Shown here one piece after another: positions 1 to 13,200 of a DNA stretch of 64,000 bases. Source of the stretch: Sisyra terminalis (taxonomy: Eukaryota; Arthropoda; Insecta; Neuroptera; Sisyridae); contig OY292275.1 of the NCBI GenBank assembly GCA_958496175.1, forward strand, positions 62,001 to 126,000. Reading direction: 5' to 3'. How positions within the stretch are numbered: the first letter of the stretch is position 1; every line of letters begins with the position of its first letter. The notes below the pieces were generated by a model. That model did no database searches. It had not been told where the DNA came from and saw only the letters and a program-made list of their open reading frames with translations. A program made the translations under genes and the position numbers.

Positions 1-1014
1 GCATTTAATTCCTCTGACAAATATCTTAAAGTCATGTGCTTTGATGTTTCAAAAGCTTACAAACTTATTAGGATAAGCCTCAAATCATTCAAAATATGAA
101 AAACATATTACTTCCTTTAACATAGTCCTTTTTCTGGTAATTAAGTATATGAGACTTGATCCTAAATGTTCAATGTTTGAAAGGTATTATCAGATTTCAA
201 TATTTGCTCCAAAAAAACAAGGTTTCTCTTAATACTTTTCCAAATATTACCATCATTAAAGCAGGCAATTCACGCTCCGACTTGCAGTCTAACTTGTGGT
301 CCGACTTTCCAAGTTGGATCTAAAGTTAGATCGTGAATGGTGTTGTTGGAAGTTTGGATGTCTAGTCAGACTAGTCGGATCATTTGGACGATCCAACTAG
401 TAGCCCGACAAGTCGGAGCGTGAATGACCTGCTTAAATCTCCGACAAAATGACTTAATAATTTCACATTTCAAAGATTTTAGGTATATTCGTATACTTAT
501 ATGACAACATATAGCAATCTGGAACTCAAAAATCGAAATTCAAATTAGGTAAATGTCACTTAATTTTTGTATCAATAGATATTTTCTTGTGGAAAATAAG
601 TTTCATTTTTGCACCATACACCTACTCCCACTTTTGAATGTTTAATCAGGAAAAAGTTCTCAGAATTGCCAATTAATCAAACGCCCAATTCGCAAATTCC
701 AAGCAACCAATACTTATAGTGCTCTCAGTGCTCTTTTTTCCATGTTATGATTCTGAAAAATATTTATTTTTAATTCAATTCTCAGAAATTGTTAAAAAAA
801 TATATACAAATAAACGTCTCTCAAAATAGTCCATAAAGATTAATAAAACGTTTCAGACAAAGTACTTTTAGGCTGAGATGACTTGAAAAATATTGACGAC
901 TTGCGATCTGAAGCAAATAACTCAATCGAAAATATCATAAATTATTTATTTTTATTAGTGATTACTAGTGGTAACTTTGTTCTTAAGAAGTACATGGTTT
1001 TTTTGTTGTTTTAG
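1..1014. other. Ets21C intron (upstream of PNT exon)
   Basis: A+T-rich sequence upstream of the PNT exon acceptor, taken as intron. Apart from the palindromic element at 260-432 I see no exon or known repeat. Confidence 0.5.
260..432. mobile_element. Palindromic MITE with TTAA flanks
   Basis: The ends are 23-bp inverted repeats with one mismatch (GCAGGCAATTCACGCTCCGA at the left, its complement ending GACCTGC at the right). TTAA flanks both sides (256-259 and 433-436). This suggests a non-autonomous piggyBac-like element of 173 bp. There is no coding capacity. Confidence 0.65.
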
Positions 1015-1299
1015 ATCCAGAGGATTGGAATCGAGAACATATCGAATCATGGCTGCAGTGGTGTTCACGTCAGTGGTCCCTAAATCCGGTTCCCAATCCG
1101 GAAATATTTCCCGACTCGGGCGCAAAGCTGTGCGAGCTTTCACGTCCAGACTTGGTCACGCTATGCGAGGGCAACACCCGAAACGCACGTCTCCTATCAA
1201 CACATTTGGCACATTTGCGCCACAGTGCAACCGGCCGCACGTCCAGTCCTCTGCATGAAAACTTCCAGGAAATTCTCGAAGAAGACGACGCCGATAAAG
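1015..1299 (+). CDS. Ets21C: Ets21C exon with PNT (Pointed/SAM) domain
   Basis: This 95-codon exon lies between TTTTAG (1009-1014) and a GTAACT donor at 1300. It reads as one uninterrupted PNT domain ([11 protein letters not shown], then [13 protein letters not shown] and [11 protein letters not shown]) and ends in an acidic stretch EEDDADK. It enters and leaves in phase 1, which matches the ETS exon at 14194. Confidence 0.88.
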
Positions 1300-4200
1300 G
1301 TAACTTCCGAAAGCAATCGAAAATTGCCCACTTAATATGTTTGAATGATTTACCATAATAATAATAAGGCAATGGATTTCGTAAGAATATTGGCGCGGCA
1401 GCGAAAATGGCCTCCAACCAGAAGTTCTTGGAAAGTTAGACCGCAACTTTTTAAAGTGCGAATCGAGGTGGCCTTTTTATCCGGCATGTATTATACCTGT
1501 ACAGTGTACGCAGAAAGAAGATATAGTCGTACGTCCTGACTTTTAATTTAGTTTCCGAATAATCGTTTCCTGCAATCGAATCGATACGTCGTTTTTTTTT
1601 TTTTTTGTGGATGATTTTCGGCTAAAATGATTATTCTATTTATAACAAAATAATTAGCCTCGAATTTTTTCTCTCGAGATTGTAACATGTGAGGGAGTTG
1701 AATCATTCGGTACAGTTGGATGAATCAATGTGAAAAAATACGATGATGAATATTATATTTGGTTTTTTAAAACTTTGTTTTTCGGAGGGAATTAATGAAA
1801 ATTTTGTGAATCATGAGACCTTGAAGATATGTGTAGATATATTTAGATGATTGAAATAATTAAAATTTAAATCCAATATTTATTTAAATGAGGGTGAACT
1901 TAGAGAATTTGGTAAACTTTTATTCATCAAGGTAAAAGTATTTTAGCTTAAAACTTAATAGTTCTATGTTATCACTAGATGATATCCGCGACTTCGTCTG
2001 CGTAACGTAGGTGTAGATTATATTTTCTTTTTAAATTTGCTATTTGTAGTGGCATATGAAAATTATTATTTTTCTTATTTCTTTTACGAAAAACATAATC
2101 ATACTTAAAAACACTATTTTGTCAACTTGAAAAAGACACATTTAATAAACTGTTGCAAAGAATAAAATAGTTCCATGTAATAATCAATTAATTTTCAAAA
2201 AATATTTATAAATATCTAAAGAGAGTATGATCTATTCCGTATACCTACCGTGAACCAATTAATCCGTAAATCAATCACCATCTATACATAAATAAAAACT
2301 ATCGTTAAGTTTAATAAAGTTAGTCATAATTATGACTTAAAACAGTCAAAAGTTATCAAAACACTCGTCTAGATATTTAGAATATTAGTAGAAATCCCAT
2401 TTCATTGTCCCAACTTTCACCCTACTGAAATGTACAAAACTACGGCGAAATTAAAATTTGTTCAAATGCACGAAACCCAGTTCCTCCATAATCAAGTATA
2501 ACCATTGTGTATCTATGCACTTATTATTAAAATATCTGAATTTCAACTATATAATTAAACCATTTTCTTTCAATTCACCGAATTTCTCGCTATTCGTTAT
2601 TCGCTCACTAATGTATTTATTTGTGATTGCGTATATCGAATTTTCAGGTTTACAATTTAACTTAATAAGGAACTTAAACTATTTAGATTTATACATTAGA
2701 GTTTAAATTTTAAAGCAGATCCTACGTTTTTGTTTCTCATAATAAACCAACATTTTTTTATTTTAAGCGATAAAACGTTTCGTCTATAACGAACATACCT
2801 TGATAATTAATTTGAAATTTCGATTGTTTATTAGACGTTATGCCGTACAAACTTTGCTACCATTTTTCACTCTTTTAGGGGCAGAATTATCAAAAACCCT
2901 TTCTTATTATATATTTGCATCGTATAAGAAAAACACTTTCCAAATTTCATCGACACAAATATGCATTTATATCGGAAAATACAATGTAAATCGAAAAAAA
3001 TTATGACCTTTATTTTGATTATCATGACTAAAATGCGATTTGATTTCGCACATTTTGACGTTGTACATACAAAAATTTTGGAAATTGATAGAAAGCGTGG
3101 AAGAAAATTCGAATATTTTATTTATTTTCAATAACAATAATTGATTTTCAAATTGTTCTAAATACCGAAGAAAAGTTGGTTTGGAAGATTTTATTTTTTG
3201 ATTGATAATGAAATATATGACAAAAAATTGCTCCCTTAATGTTAAATCATTGCTCCAGGTCACAATCAATGGTTCATAAAAATTAGATTTGAAAAAAGTT
3301 TGATTGTTGAAAAATAAACAAAAATTAAAACCGACCTCTTTGGTCACAATAAGATTTTTTCGCTGACTTTGAACAGTTATAGTGTGTATACAATATATAA
3401 GATATATTGCAGTCCAATTTATGTAGTATTATTTAATATAATAATATATACAAATCATACCACAAACATAAATTTGAACAGAAGTTCAAAACAAAAATAT
3501 TCGTGACGTATTGCCCAGATACGTATTTCGATTGCCAAGCAATCTTCCTCAGTAGTTTGTGATGAATCATTACAAAGCAGTTACGGAGTGATCCAAACTA
3601 CTTGATGACCACTGAGGAATGTTGCTTGGCAATCGAAATACGTATCTGGGCAATACGTCACGAATATTTTTGTTTGAACTTCTGTTCAAATTTATGTTTG
3701 TGGTATGATTTTTATATATTATTATTATATTAAATTATACTACATAAATTGAACTGCAATATATCTTATATATTGTATACACACCTCTTTGGTATTTGTT
3801 ATAAGTACCTACTACCTAAACTTTCATACTAATTAAGTGAAATTACGTTATTTAAAATCCTGTAGTTAAAATGATATAACAAAAACAGAAACTTATTAAA
3901 TTCAAAATTTCGATTGTTGATTAACTCTACATTTTCTCATACAAACTTAGCAACCCCTTTTACTCTTTTAGGGTAGGAATTTTCAAAAAAAAAATTATTA
4001 TCAGATGTCTACTTCTTAAAAGAAATACATCGAATATTAAAATTTCATCAGTCAGAAGGGATATATAAATACAGAATTTTATATATGCACGGTTTTAAAA
4101 ACGTATTTACTTTAAGTTTTATTCTTATTATTATTATTACTACTACTACTATTATTTTTTTTCGTCAATATTTCCTTATTGAGCAACTTTAAGGGTCTAT

Positions 4201-7200
4201 TTACAACAATTTTGTAAAAAAAAAATATAAAAAAATTTACTATAAGATTTGAACACAAGTCTTTAAAATTAGGAGCATCAGAATGTTAGATACGTAAGCC
4301 ATTACGTTATTAACATCAACTATGTGTTTTATATATATAAAGGTTTATATTTCAAAGAGGCAATTTTTTAAATTTTAAATTGAATTAACTGTGCTTTCTG
4401 TCAGTTCAACAAAAAATATTTTTACAGATTATTTTTTAACTTTAAATTACCTTTCCAATGATATATAACTTCCCTGTCTAGTGTAAAAATTTCTGTTTTC
4501 ATCCCTAGGGAAAACCTTCCCTTATTATTTTTTTGGAATGATAAGTAGCCTATAGTCTGTGGGCAATTGTGTTGTATCTTAACTATCAAATTTCATTAAA
4601 TTTGGTAATTTCGTTCTTGAGTTAAATCGGGTCACACAGAGAGACAAAAAATTTAAAAATGTTAAATTTGGAATAAGAGCCTCTTGAAACAAATATTTAC
4701 CCTAAAATTGGGTTCAAAATCGAAATTTACAGAGAGAGAGAGACGTAAGAATTTTATATATTAGTATAGATTAAAGCCAAAACCATAGATTTAGTTCAGG
4801 AAATTAATCATATTTTTACCACTAATTGCTTGAAGATTTTTTTTCTGTGATTCTCTTTTTTTTATTTTTCTTGTAAAAACTTAAAAATTGCATCCATTAA
4901 TTGTTATTATTTTTTTAGAAATATTTTCGGTTTCCCTTATTATTTTTTTGGAATGATAAGTAGCCTATAGTCTGTGGGAAATTGTGTTGTATCTTAACTA
5001 CCAAATTTCATTAAATTCGGTAGTTCCGTTTTTTAGTTAAATCGGGACACACTGACAGACAGACAGACAAAAATGTTAAATTTAAAATAAGGGCCTCTTG
5101 AAACAAATATTTACCGTAAAATTGGGTTTAAAATCGAAATGTACAGAGAGAGACGTAAGAATTTTATATGTTAGTATATAGATTATTTCAAGTGCTTGCA
5201 ATTTGTCGATTATTACCGAAGACAATAAGAAATTACGGTCAGTTTCCTGTTTGGGAATTAAACTGACCATTTACACACTGCTCGACTTATTAACAAGAGA
5301 ATAGGTCTAAGCAAAACTCATAAAAGGAATTATCCGAAATAAATTACCCTCCGTTCGACCACATCTTCAAATCATCTGCCGAAAAAAAGCTCTACTATTA
5401 TTATTATTATAGAATTCATTGCGGTGAATAGTATGAAATGTAAATTTAAAAAGTGCACATTGTCGTCTGGTGTCTCTAGCAGCAAGACGATTTTCGTTTC
5501 ATTATAATGTTGGAGAGCGATGGGCTTTGGCGGTAAATCCGGGTTCAGTTAGAGCGCCGTTTATTTAAACAATCATATATCAGAGTCGGAGCTTTACGGT
5601 GTCAAGTGTGCGACAAGCGGGGATTCGACGTCGGAACGCCGCCTCCATATTACAAGCGACGCCGTGGGACGTCCCATCTGAAAGTCAAATGCTTTCCTGC
5701 CAAACGACCGACGACAAAAAGCTCGACTTTCTCGACTCATTTCGGCCGAAAGCTTCGTCTGAACTGTAATCGTAAAAATTGTCATTTCCAATGGTTATCA
5801 AGTGTTAATCTTGGTTTTACATTTTTTCAAGCTTCAGACCAATTTTAGAATTGACTTTTTAAGATTGGAAAATGGAAAAGTCGAGACTTTCCGAAGTTTT
5901 ACTCAGCGCTTGTGCTCCGTAATTGAATGTAGAGCTTTAAAGCTTGGCCCCGTGCACGGCCTCTGACATCAAATCACCTACTTTATATTCACTCAGAGCT
6001 TTCAAAGTTCGTATGTATATATATATATGAAGTCTTTTATAAACGTCCTTCCTATTCCACGTTGCCTGTTTCCTGTCAAGCGGTGAGTGGGAAGGATATG
6101 CTGCATAATTGTTCACACCCGGAATTTCATATCATACCACAATTATCACCACATCATCATCATCTTCCCGTCTTCCCTTCCCGTTTAATTACAATACGGT
6201 AATTTGAAATAAATCCTCGCGTTATTCAATTGAAATAAGAAAAATAGCAGTGCAATATTTCCTCCGGCTCGTTTTTCTTATCGCAAATGAATACAACAGT
6301 CATTAGAAACGGCCGCGCGGCGGTAAATAAATAATGTATATGTGTTTGAGAAAAATAGATTTCGTTGTACAGTGTATAGTATTCCGACGGTGGTATATGG
6401 GGAGCGTATGTGTTATCAGGAAGGAAATAAACGATAATGGAGAGTTCCTGCAGGAATCTGAACAAAAATGCGATTTGGACAAACGGATTTATTTCCTTTC
6501 TCTGTTTCTTGCCAATGTAATTTAATCGCCGTCTCATTTTCAATTCTGGTCATATAATCGCGCCCTCTCCCCGGACTAAGCCGTGATTCTCAACCCTATC
6601 GATAATTCAATCGAGAACAATTTACAATACTTTTATTTTTTTTTCTGGGAAAATTAAATTGTAATTAATTCCCAATATTTCCCGATATGTTTGAATCGTT
6701 GATTGTTTGAAGAGTTTAAGAAAAATTTTTGGAAAATTGGTTTTCAATAAATTTGGGTTGGCACTGACCGGAACTTGGTATAGTTCCTCGGGGAATTCAA
6801 TGGTCATTTACAGTGGACGTAATCGGTGTTAAAAATCTTTGTTGGGGAATTTACTTATTGCTTTTGATGGTGTTAAATGCATTTAATGCAAGAATTATTT
6901 TATCGACCACTTTTATCAGATTGAGTCAAATGTTTTCGGTCTTTTGATTTTTAAATCAAATGGTTGTCTACTTTTCTTAGAGTTTTCCTTGAAAGCTTCA
7001 AATGAAAAATGGAATATTATAACAGATTTTTTTTTCAAATGTGTTCTGCCTAACGGCAGTTCAAATTTTCCTTTCATACTGCAGTTCTGCAAAGTGGAGT
7101 GCTTCTTTTTTCGTTGTTGAGGTCCAGAATTCCAACCTCTTTCGAAATGTTTGATCAGCGAATATTTTTGGATCTTTTTTCCAGGATCTCGTGATCAATA

Positions 7201-10200
7201 AGGGGTCCTCTAGTTGCTGTTAGATCACCAATTGGTACCCAACAGTGATTAGAAACTAACTCCCGGGATATCGAGAAAAAAATTTTGTCCGGATAACAAA
7301 ATTAAGCCATCACTAAAGGTTTTCAAGGATTTTTATTTTGAAAATAGATTCTACCATAAAGAAAATATTTTCCTGAACTATCTGAACAACTTGATTACAT
7401 TTCTTTAGCTGGGAAAAATAATAAGATGCAATGTTAAGATTTCCTTCAAATTTCTTGGAAAACAAAGAGGTGACAAAGAGGAGGACTTTCTCATCAGCCA
7501 TTTTCTTCTATTTGTTATTTAATTGTTGCCTAGTTTTTTGCATAATTTCCCCTTGAAAATCGCCTATCCAGGTGCATTCCTCGGTATTTGTTTACGTCTG
7601 TTTTTTGGGAGTTCTGCAAAACTTATCACTACTGGGAGGCAAGTACCTTTACGGGTTATCAGTATAATGTAAGCGAATTTACTGGTATTAATTTTAAGGC
7701 TATTTTATCCAAGCTCTTTATTCTATCTGGAACTTTTCGGTAGCTTTTTCTAGTGTTTTTGCCGTCGCTACATTTGCATTGTCGTAAGAACATGTGGGTG
7801 TTAGTATTTCGTCATTAATCGGGGTGTCAACCGTGTATATTAGGTATAACAGTGGACCCAGTGGCGTAGCTACCTAGGGGCTAGGCGGGGCAGTGCCCCG
7901 GGGCCCTCGAACCCTTACCAGAAATTTCGATCGAATTGAACTTTTGGAAATTTCTCCTACACCAAGTGTTAATTGTAATTTATGTTGTTACTGTTTAATA
8001 TTTTTATTATTTGCCCTGCAGTGCACAAGCAAGAGCTTAAGTAGCTTAGAATTTTTAAAGTATTTGTATATTTCATATTTTTATTTGATAAAACCTAATC
8101 AGTTTACATAGCAGTGGGGTCCTATTTTTTAATTTGCCCCAAGGTCTTTGGTTACCCTGAGTGGACCCAATATGCTACTCTCGGGAACACCCGATTTTTT
8201 ACTTTTATCGGATAGAAGCAATCCTGAAGGTATGATGATAGTATTTTCCATTAAGTTAGATTGAAAATTTTACATTTTCTTTGAAAAAATCGAGATATTG
8301 AGCAAAAGTTTTAACCACCATCAATGAGTAATCAAAATAAGATTTTTTCGCTGACTTTGAGTAGTTATTTTGTGTATACAATTTATAGGATATACTGCGG
8401 TCCAATTTATAGAGTATAATTTAATATAATAGTATATAAAAATCATACCATAAACATAAAATTGAACAGAACTTCAAAACAAAAATATTCGTGACGTTTT
8501 GCCCAGATACGTATTTCGATTGCCAAGCAATCTTCCTCAGTAATAAAATCCTGAAATAACTATGCAGGAGGCAAGTTCTCAAAAGTCATGATAAAGAAAC
8601 CTTTGAAAGAACATAACAAAAGACTTCTAAATCTAAGAAGGAAGGACATCAAAACGCTGGTAGGCCTATTAACAGGACACTGCAATTTGAGGAAACATCT
8701 CCAAACTATAAGGAAGAACACAGAGTCAGCAGCTTGCAGGAAATGTGGCGTGGAAGATGAAACTACCCCCCCCCCGTACTATTTGACTGCCCAGCCATGA
8801 CTCAAAGTCGTCTCAACTCGCTTGGTCCATTCGGACATGAGCTGGGCAACATACACAGAGATCCAGTTGACTGTCTGCTGAGATTCATATCAGACGCAGA
8901 CCTGACCAACTGGAACTGAAATTAAACTGGGGCGCAATAGTCCTTTTAGGACGCAGCGCAGAGGAACTCGCATGAGAGGGGCCCCCAGATCAAAGGAAAA
9001 AAAAATCTTCCTCAGTGGTCATCAAGTAGTTTGATTCACGAGGTGAATCATCACAAAGCAGTTACGGAGTGATCGAAACTACTTGATGACCACTGAGGAA
9101 GATTGCTTGGCAATCGAAATACGTATCTGGGCAATACGTCACGAATATTTTTGTTTGAACTATATATATTTTTGTTCAAATTTATGTTTATTGTATGATT
9201 TTTAAATTATACTACATAAATTGGACCGCAATATATTCTATATATTGTATACACGCCATCAATGGGATTTGTTCCAGTAGGAAAATAAAAAAAAAAGCTT
9301 ATCATTAATATTTTAGATAAACAATTAGTCTATATAAATTTTTATTAGAGCCAATATTTGATAATTTAGTTGACAGTTTGTGCTATTCCTAAACTTCCAA
9401 AGCTCTTTGAAGGTTTCATTATGCTATGTGCTTTTTTATTAAATTATTTCGTTCCAAAGTTCATCCTTTTATTCTTTCCCCTTTTTATTTACATAAGTCT
9501 CATTCTTAACTTACTTCTTGGAAAAATTAAAGTCAATGTGATCCTATGAAAGTAATACTCGATTTTTTTTTATTTTAGAGTATTTTTTTTGGAGATTTTT
9601 AAATGGGAAATCCAATGAAGACCTGCGTAGGTGAAGATGAGTTGATTTTTAAGTCCTTAGTGGCAAGTGCGAGCCAATGATTTATTTCTATGCCACGAAG
9701 ATGTACCTACGTACGTTCAATGTTTTATTAGCAAATTCTATAGGAATAATCAAGAAAACAATATAGTGCCTCCTGCTGAGTGGCATAATCAGACATAACA
9801 GTCGGAGGATTAAAAGGATGTGGCTCCCTCATCTCCGACAGCGATTACCATCCGGATAATCCTCATCTACATTCTGTCACCCCTTCAAATTCCGTTTATA
9901 TGTATGTTAAGTAAGGGGCATAAACTTTGTCGATTTATCATTGACTTTTCATTGTCGACAAGAATTGCCCATTTTTTTTTTTTGCAATTTATTTTTAGAA
10001 AAATCAATGTAGATACCTAATGCGCACTGTTTACCATACTACATATACCATATAGAGATATCTAAATGGATTTTATGGTTTCTATGTTTTCGGTGATTTG
10101 AGGAAGGAAAGGATATCGGTTTTGGCTTCCTTGAACGAAACGCGCTTTGGTCGGAAAAGTGGCTAAAGATGACATTATCATCCCCCCCACTCACGAGAAA

Positions 10201-13200
10201 AAGCTCACATCTTTGGTGGCGGCGTGAAAAGCTCATTGTTGGTGGCGGTTGGGTTCAGTTCGTTTAGAATCCCTATAGAGAGCGCATCAAGCTTTTTATA
10301 TATAAATATATATCGGATCGGAAGACAATCCAAGTGGAAAGCTTTTAATTGGCATTGTTGGTGCAATTGATGAGTGATGAGTGATTGATGGGCAATGGTT
10401 TTGATTGAAGTGTGGTTTTTGGTGATTGTGGGTGTTTGAGGGGGGCGGAGGAGGAGGGAGAAGGCAATGTGGCGATTGCCGGGTTGCACGCCTGATGAGC
10501 TTTTGGCCGCTCGACGTCTTGCCGCTCACGTGCACCACCAACAAAGAACTGTTGCGGTCGCTGCCTCTAAATTGCATGCGACAACAATGCTTTACAATGG
10601 TAATTGTTGAAATAATTCACAAGAAAAACCAAATCTTGATTGAAATAATCGAAAATTTCTAGCTTATCTATCCAAGTCAATAGCTTAAGAATTTAAATTA
10701 ATATTGGTTCCAAATTTCTAGGGAAAAAACATTAAAACTTTTTCTTCCTAAATCTCATGTTTAAGCATACTTAAACTCTTCTTAGATGCAACTCATTAAA
10801 ATATTTAGAAAACTAAGAAATTGTCTTTAACAATTAGTTTTTTATGCAAAAATTCATTCAAATTATATTTTTAGCTCTAATAATTGCATTCGGTTACATT
10901 GCAACCATTGTATACCATAGACTGGGCCAAAAAAATCGACATTTTTTTTTTGAAAAGTATATCAAAAATATTTTTCCAGGTGACAAAAAGAAAATATCGG
11001 GAAAGTCACCCTTAATATTAATATGAAGAGGTCTATCATCTTTAATTTCGATTTTTTATTTGTGCTTTGATTTTTGCGTCAATGTTGTCAAACTATCAAG
11101 GTAAAAAAATTCATCTGCACATATTTTAATAGAAAATTAAATTCCCTACAAAAAAGGTCTTTTTAAAAAATTTTGCCAGACACGCCACATTCCGAATAAT
11201 CAAGCTTCACACATTGATATAATTTTTTGGATTTATCTTCTTTATTTTGGAATTTTGTAACTAACGAACAAAAAAGTATATAGAAATGAATAATGTAGAT
11301 TCTTAAAGGGAATTTAATTCTCTACAAAAAAGGTCTCTTAACGTTTTTACATAAAATCACTCATTCAAAATTGGTTCAACAACGAAAAAATCAATAATTT
11401 AATTTTTCCTTCAACTTTAATTGTGAATAACTTTTGAAAAGCGATTTTATGTATAAACGTTAAGAGACCTTTTTTGTAGAGCATTAAATTTCCTTCAAGA
11501 ATCTATATTGTTCATTTTTATATATTTATTTGTTCGTTAGTTACAAAATTCCAAAGTAAAGAAGATAAATCTAAAAATTATATCAATTTCTGAAGCTTGA
11601 TTATTCGGAATGTGGCGTGTCTGGCAAAAATTTTCAAAGAGACCTTTTTTGTAGTGAATTTAATTTTTTATTAAAATATGTGCAGATGATTTTTTTTACC
11701 TTGATAGTTTGGCAGCATTGATGCAAAAATAAAAGCACAAATAAGAAATCGAAATTGAAGATGATAGATCTCTTAATATTAATATTAAGGGCTCAAACCT
11801 TCCCGATATTTTTTTTTCTCACCTGGAACAATATTTTTTATATACTTTTCAAAAAAAAAATAGTCAATTTTTTTGGCCCAGTTTTGTATACTATCTTGTG
11901 TATGCTACAATGAATTTTGGCCTATAGAAATAATTTTTAAATAAAGATAATGTCTTAATTTTCTAAATATTTTAATAAGTTGCATATAAGAAGAGTTTAA
12001 GTATGCTTAAACATGAGATATAGGAAAAAAAAGTTTTTATTTTTTTTTTTCATAATGTTCCACGTCGTCAAAAAATTTAAAAAAATTCCTGAGTATAAAA
12101 GAGTACTCTAGACATTTTTTATTTAAAAAATAGCGATGAACACTTATCAAAAGCATCCTCAAAAATTAATTTTAGTTTTTTTTCTGTCCTTAAAAATTAA
12201 CATTCCACCTGGAATTCATAGTAAAAATATTTCTTCATATCTTTTACTCCTAAGAATAAGAAAACCGTAGGTCAATAATTTTAAATTTTACTACTTAAAA
12301 AAAGGAGTGTTTTTTTGAAATTCTTGAAAATCGTTTGAAATAAAAAGTTGATAATTTTTTTTTGTTATCAAAAAAAAACTTTTTCCATGCAAATCTTGCT
12401 ATATCCTTTCTCGAAAGCAAAATATTCGAACAATATACTTTATATCACTTCGAAATTTTAGAGTTAAGTTTTTGGTGAAAAAATATTTGTAAGAAAATTA
12501 TTTTTCAAACAATTCGTCTCTTAATCAATCAGTTTTATGAATAAATTTCTACAATTAACGCAGTGGTGGATTTAGGTTCAATATGCCGCCCTTGTTGTTC
12601 CATAACATAGTGGTTATCAAGATAAAACATCTAATTTTTAAATATATAAATTACAAAATTGATTTTTAATTTTTTGAAAATTTAATTTTTTGGCCTACAC
12701 ATGAACGTTAGTAACTTTTCCCGCTTTCCAGGATACAAAAAGATCATTCTTCTGAACAATTTGGCATTGGGATTCAAAAAAAGCACAGAACATTGTCGAA
12801 AATTCCGTAATGCTATGTATATTCCAAATACTTTCGGATATCTTTAGTATGGATTTGAGATTAACGAATATTTCTCTTTAATCGTAAGCATACTAGATTG
12901 TTTTAGATAAGTACTACGTATTTCGACTACCAAAGTTTGCATACGACTTTAAATCTTTTGACAAAAAGAGTCGAATTTAGCTCAATGTTCTACAGTTTTT
13001 TAAAAAAAAAAACATCATGAGGATCTCTAATTTGTTCTTAATGTCCCCGGAATACCAGATTTAACAATTGAAAAATGTGATGTGATTAATTGTACTTTAC
13101 TGAAGATAATCCATTCATTCATAGCGAAATTAACTAAAATCAATTTTTGAATTTACCATGTCCGTGAATTCTTCGCCTTTAAAATTTTGCCGTCCTAGGC

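Larger units (their letters stand above)
3345..3782. mobile_element. HR-A copy 1: fold-back element with hammerheads
   Basis: Two inverted arms of about 200 bases meet near 3575. They begin and end with GTGTATACAATATAT or its complement. The left side has a 38-base extension (AATAAGATTTTTTCGCTGAC, then TTTGAACAGTTATA) that is absent at the right. An 11-base duplication ACCTCTTTGGT flanks the element (3334-3344 and 3783-3793). Each arm holds a hammerhead-like sequence. Structure and duplication length suggest a non-autonomous Penelope-like element. It sits inside the Ets21C intron and interrupts an RTE-like fragment. Confidence 0.75.
8329..9255. mobile_element. HR-A copy 2, split by a non-LTR insertion
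   Basis: Left arm 8329-8541 and right arm 9017-9255 of the same fold-back family. A near-identical 11-base duplication (CCATCAATGAG / CCATCAATGGG) flanks it. The extension AATAAGATTTTTTCGCTGAC lies at the left. A truncated non-LTR element (8542-9003) entered the left arm next to the hammerhead core. Confidence 0.75.

Noticed and set aside
3595..3605. TTGATGACCA upstream of the HR-A core as a second hammerhead core
   Set aside because: It lacks the CTGANGA form and has no stem II or GAAA after it. It is explained as the helix I strand.
3333..3793. CRISPR-like or tandem array
   Set aside because: The repeats are two inverted arms of one eukaryotic element, without spacers.
5606..5848. 80-codon basic protein
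   Set aside because: No family resemblance, no splice link to Ets21C exons in a matching phase that I could defend.
10205..10662. Open frames on both strands (Gly-rich or Pro-rich)
   Set aside because: They are overlapping shadows of one purine-rich tract, with no family match. Kept only as a possible regulatory island.
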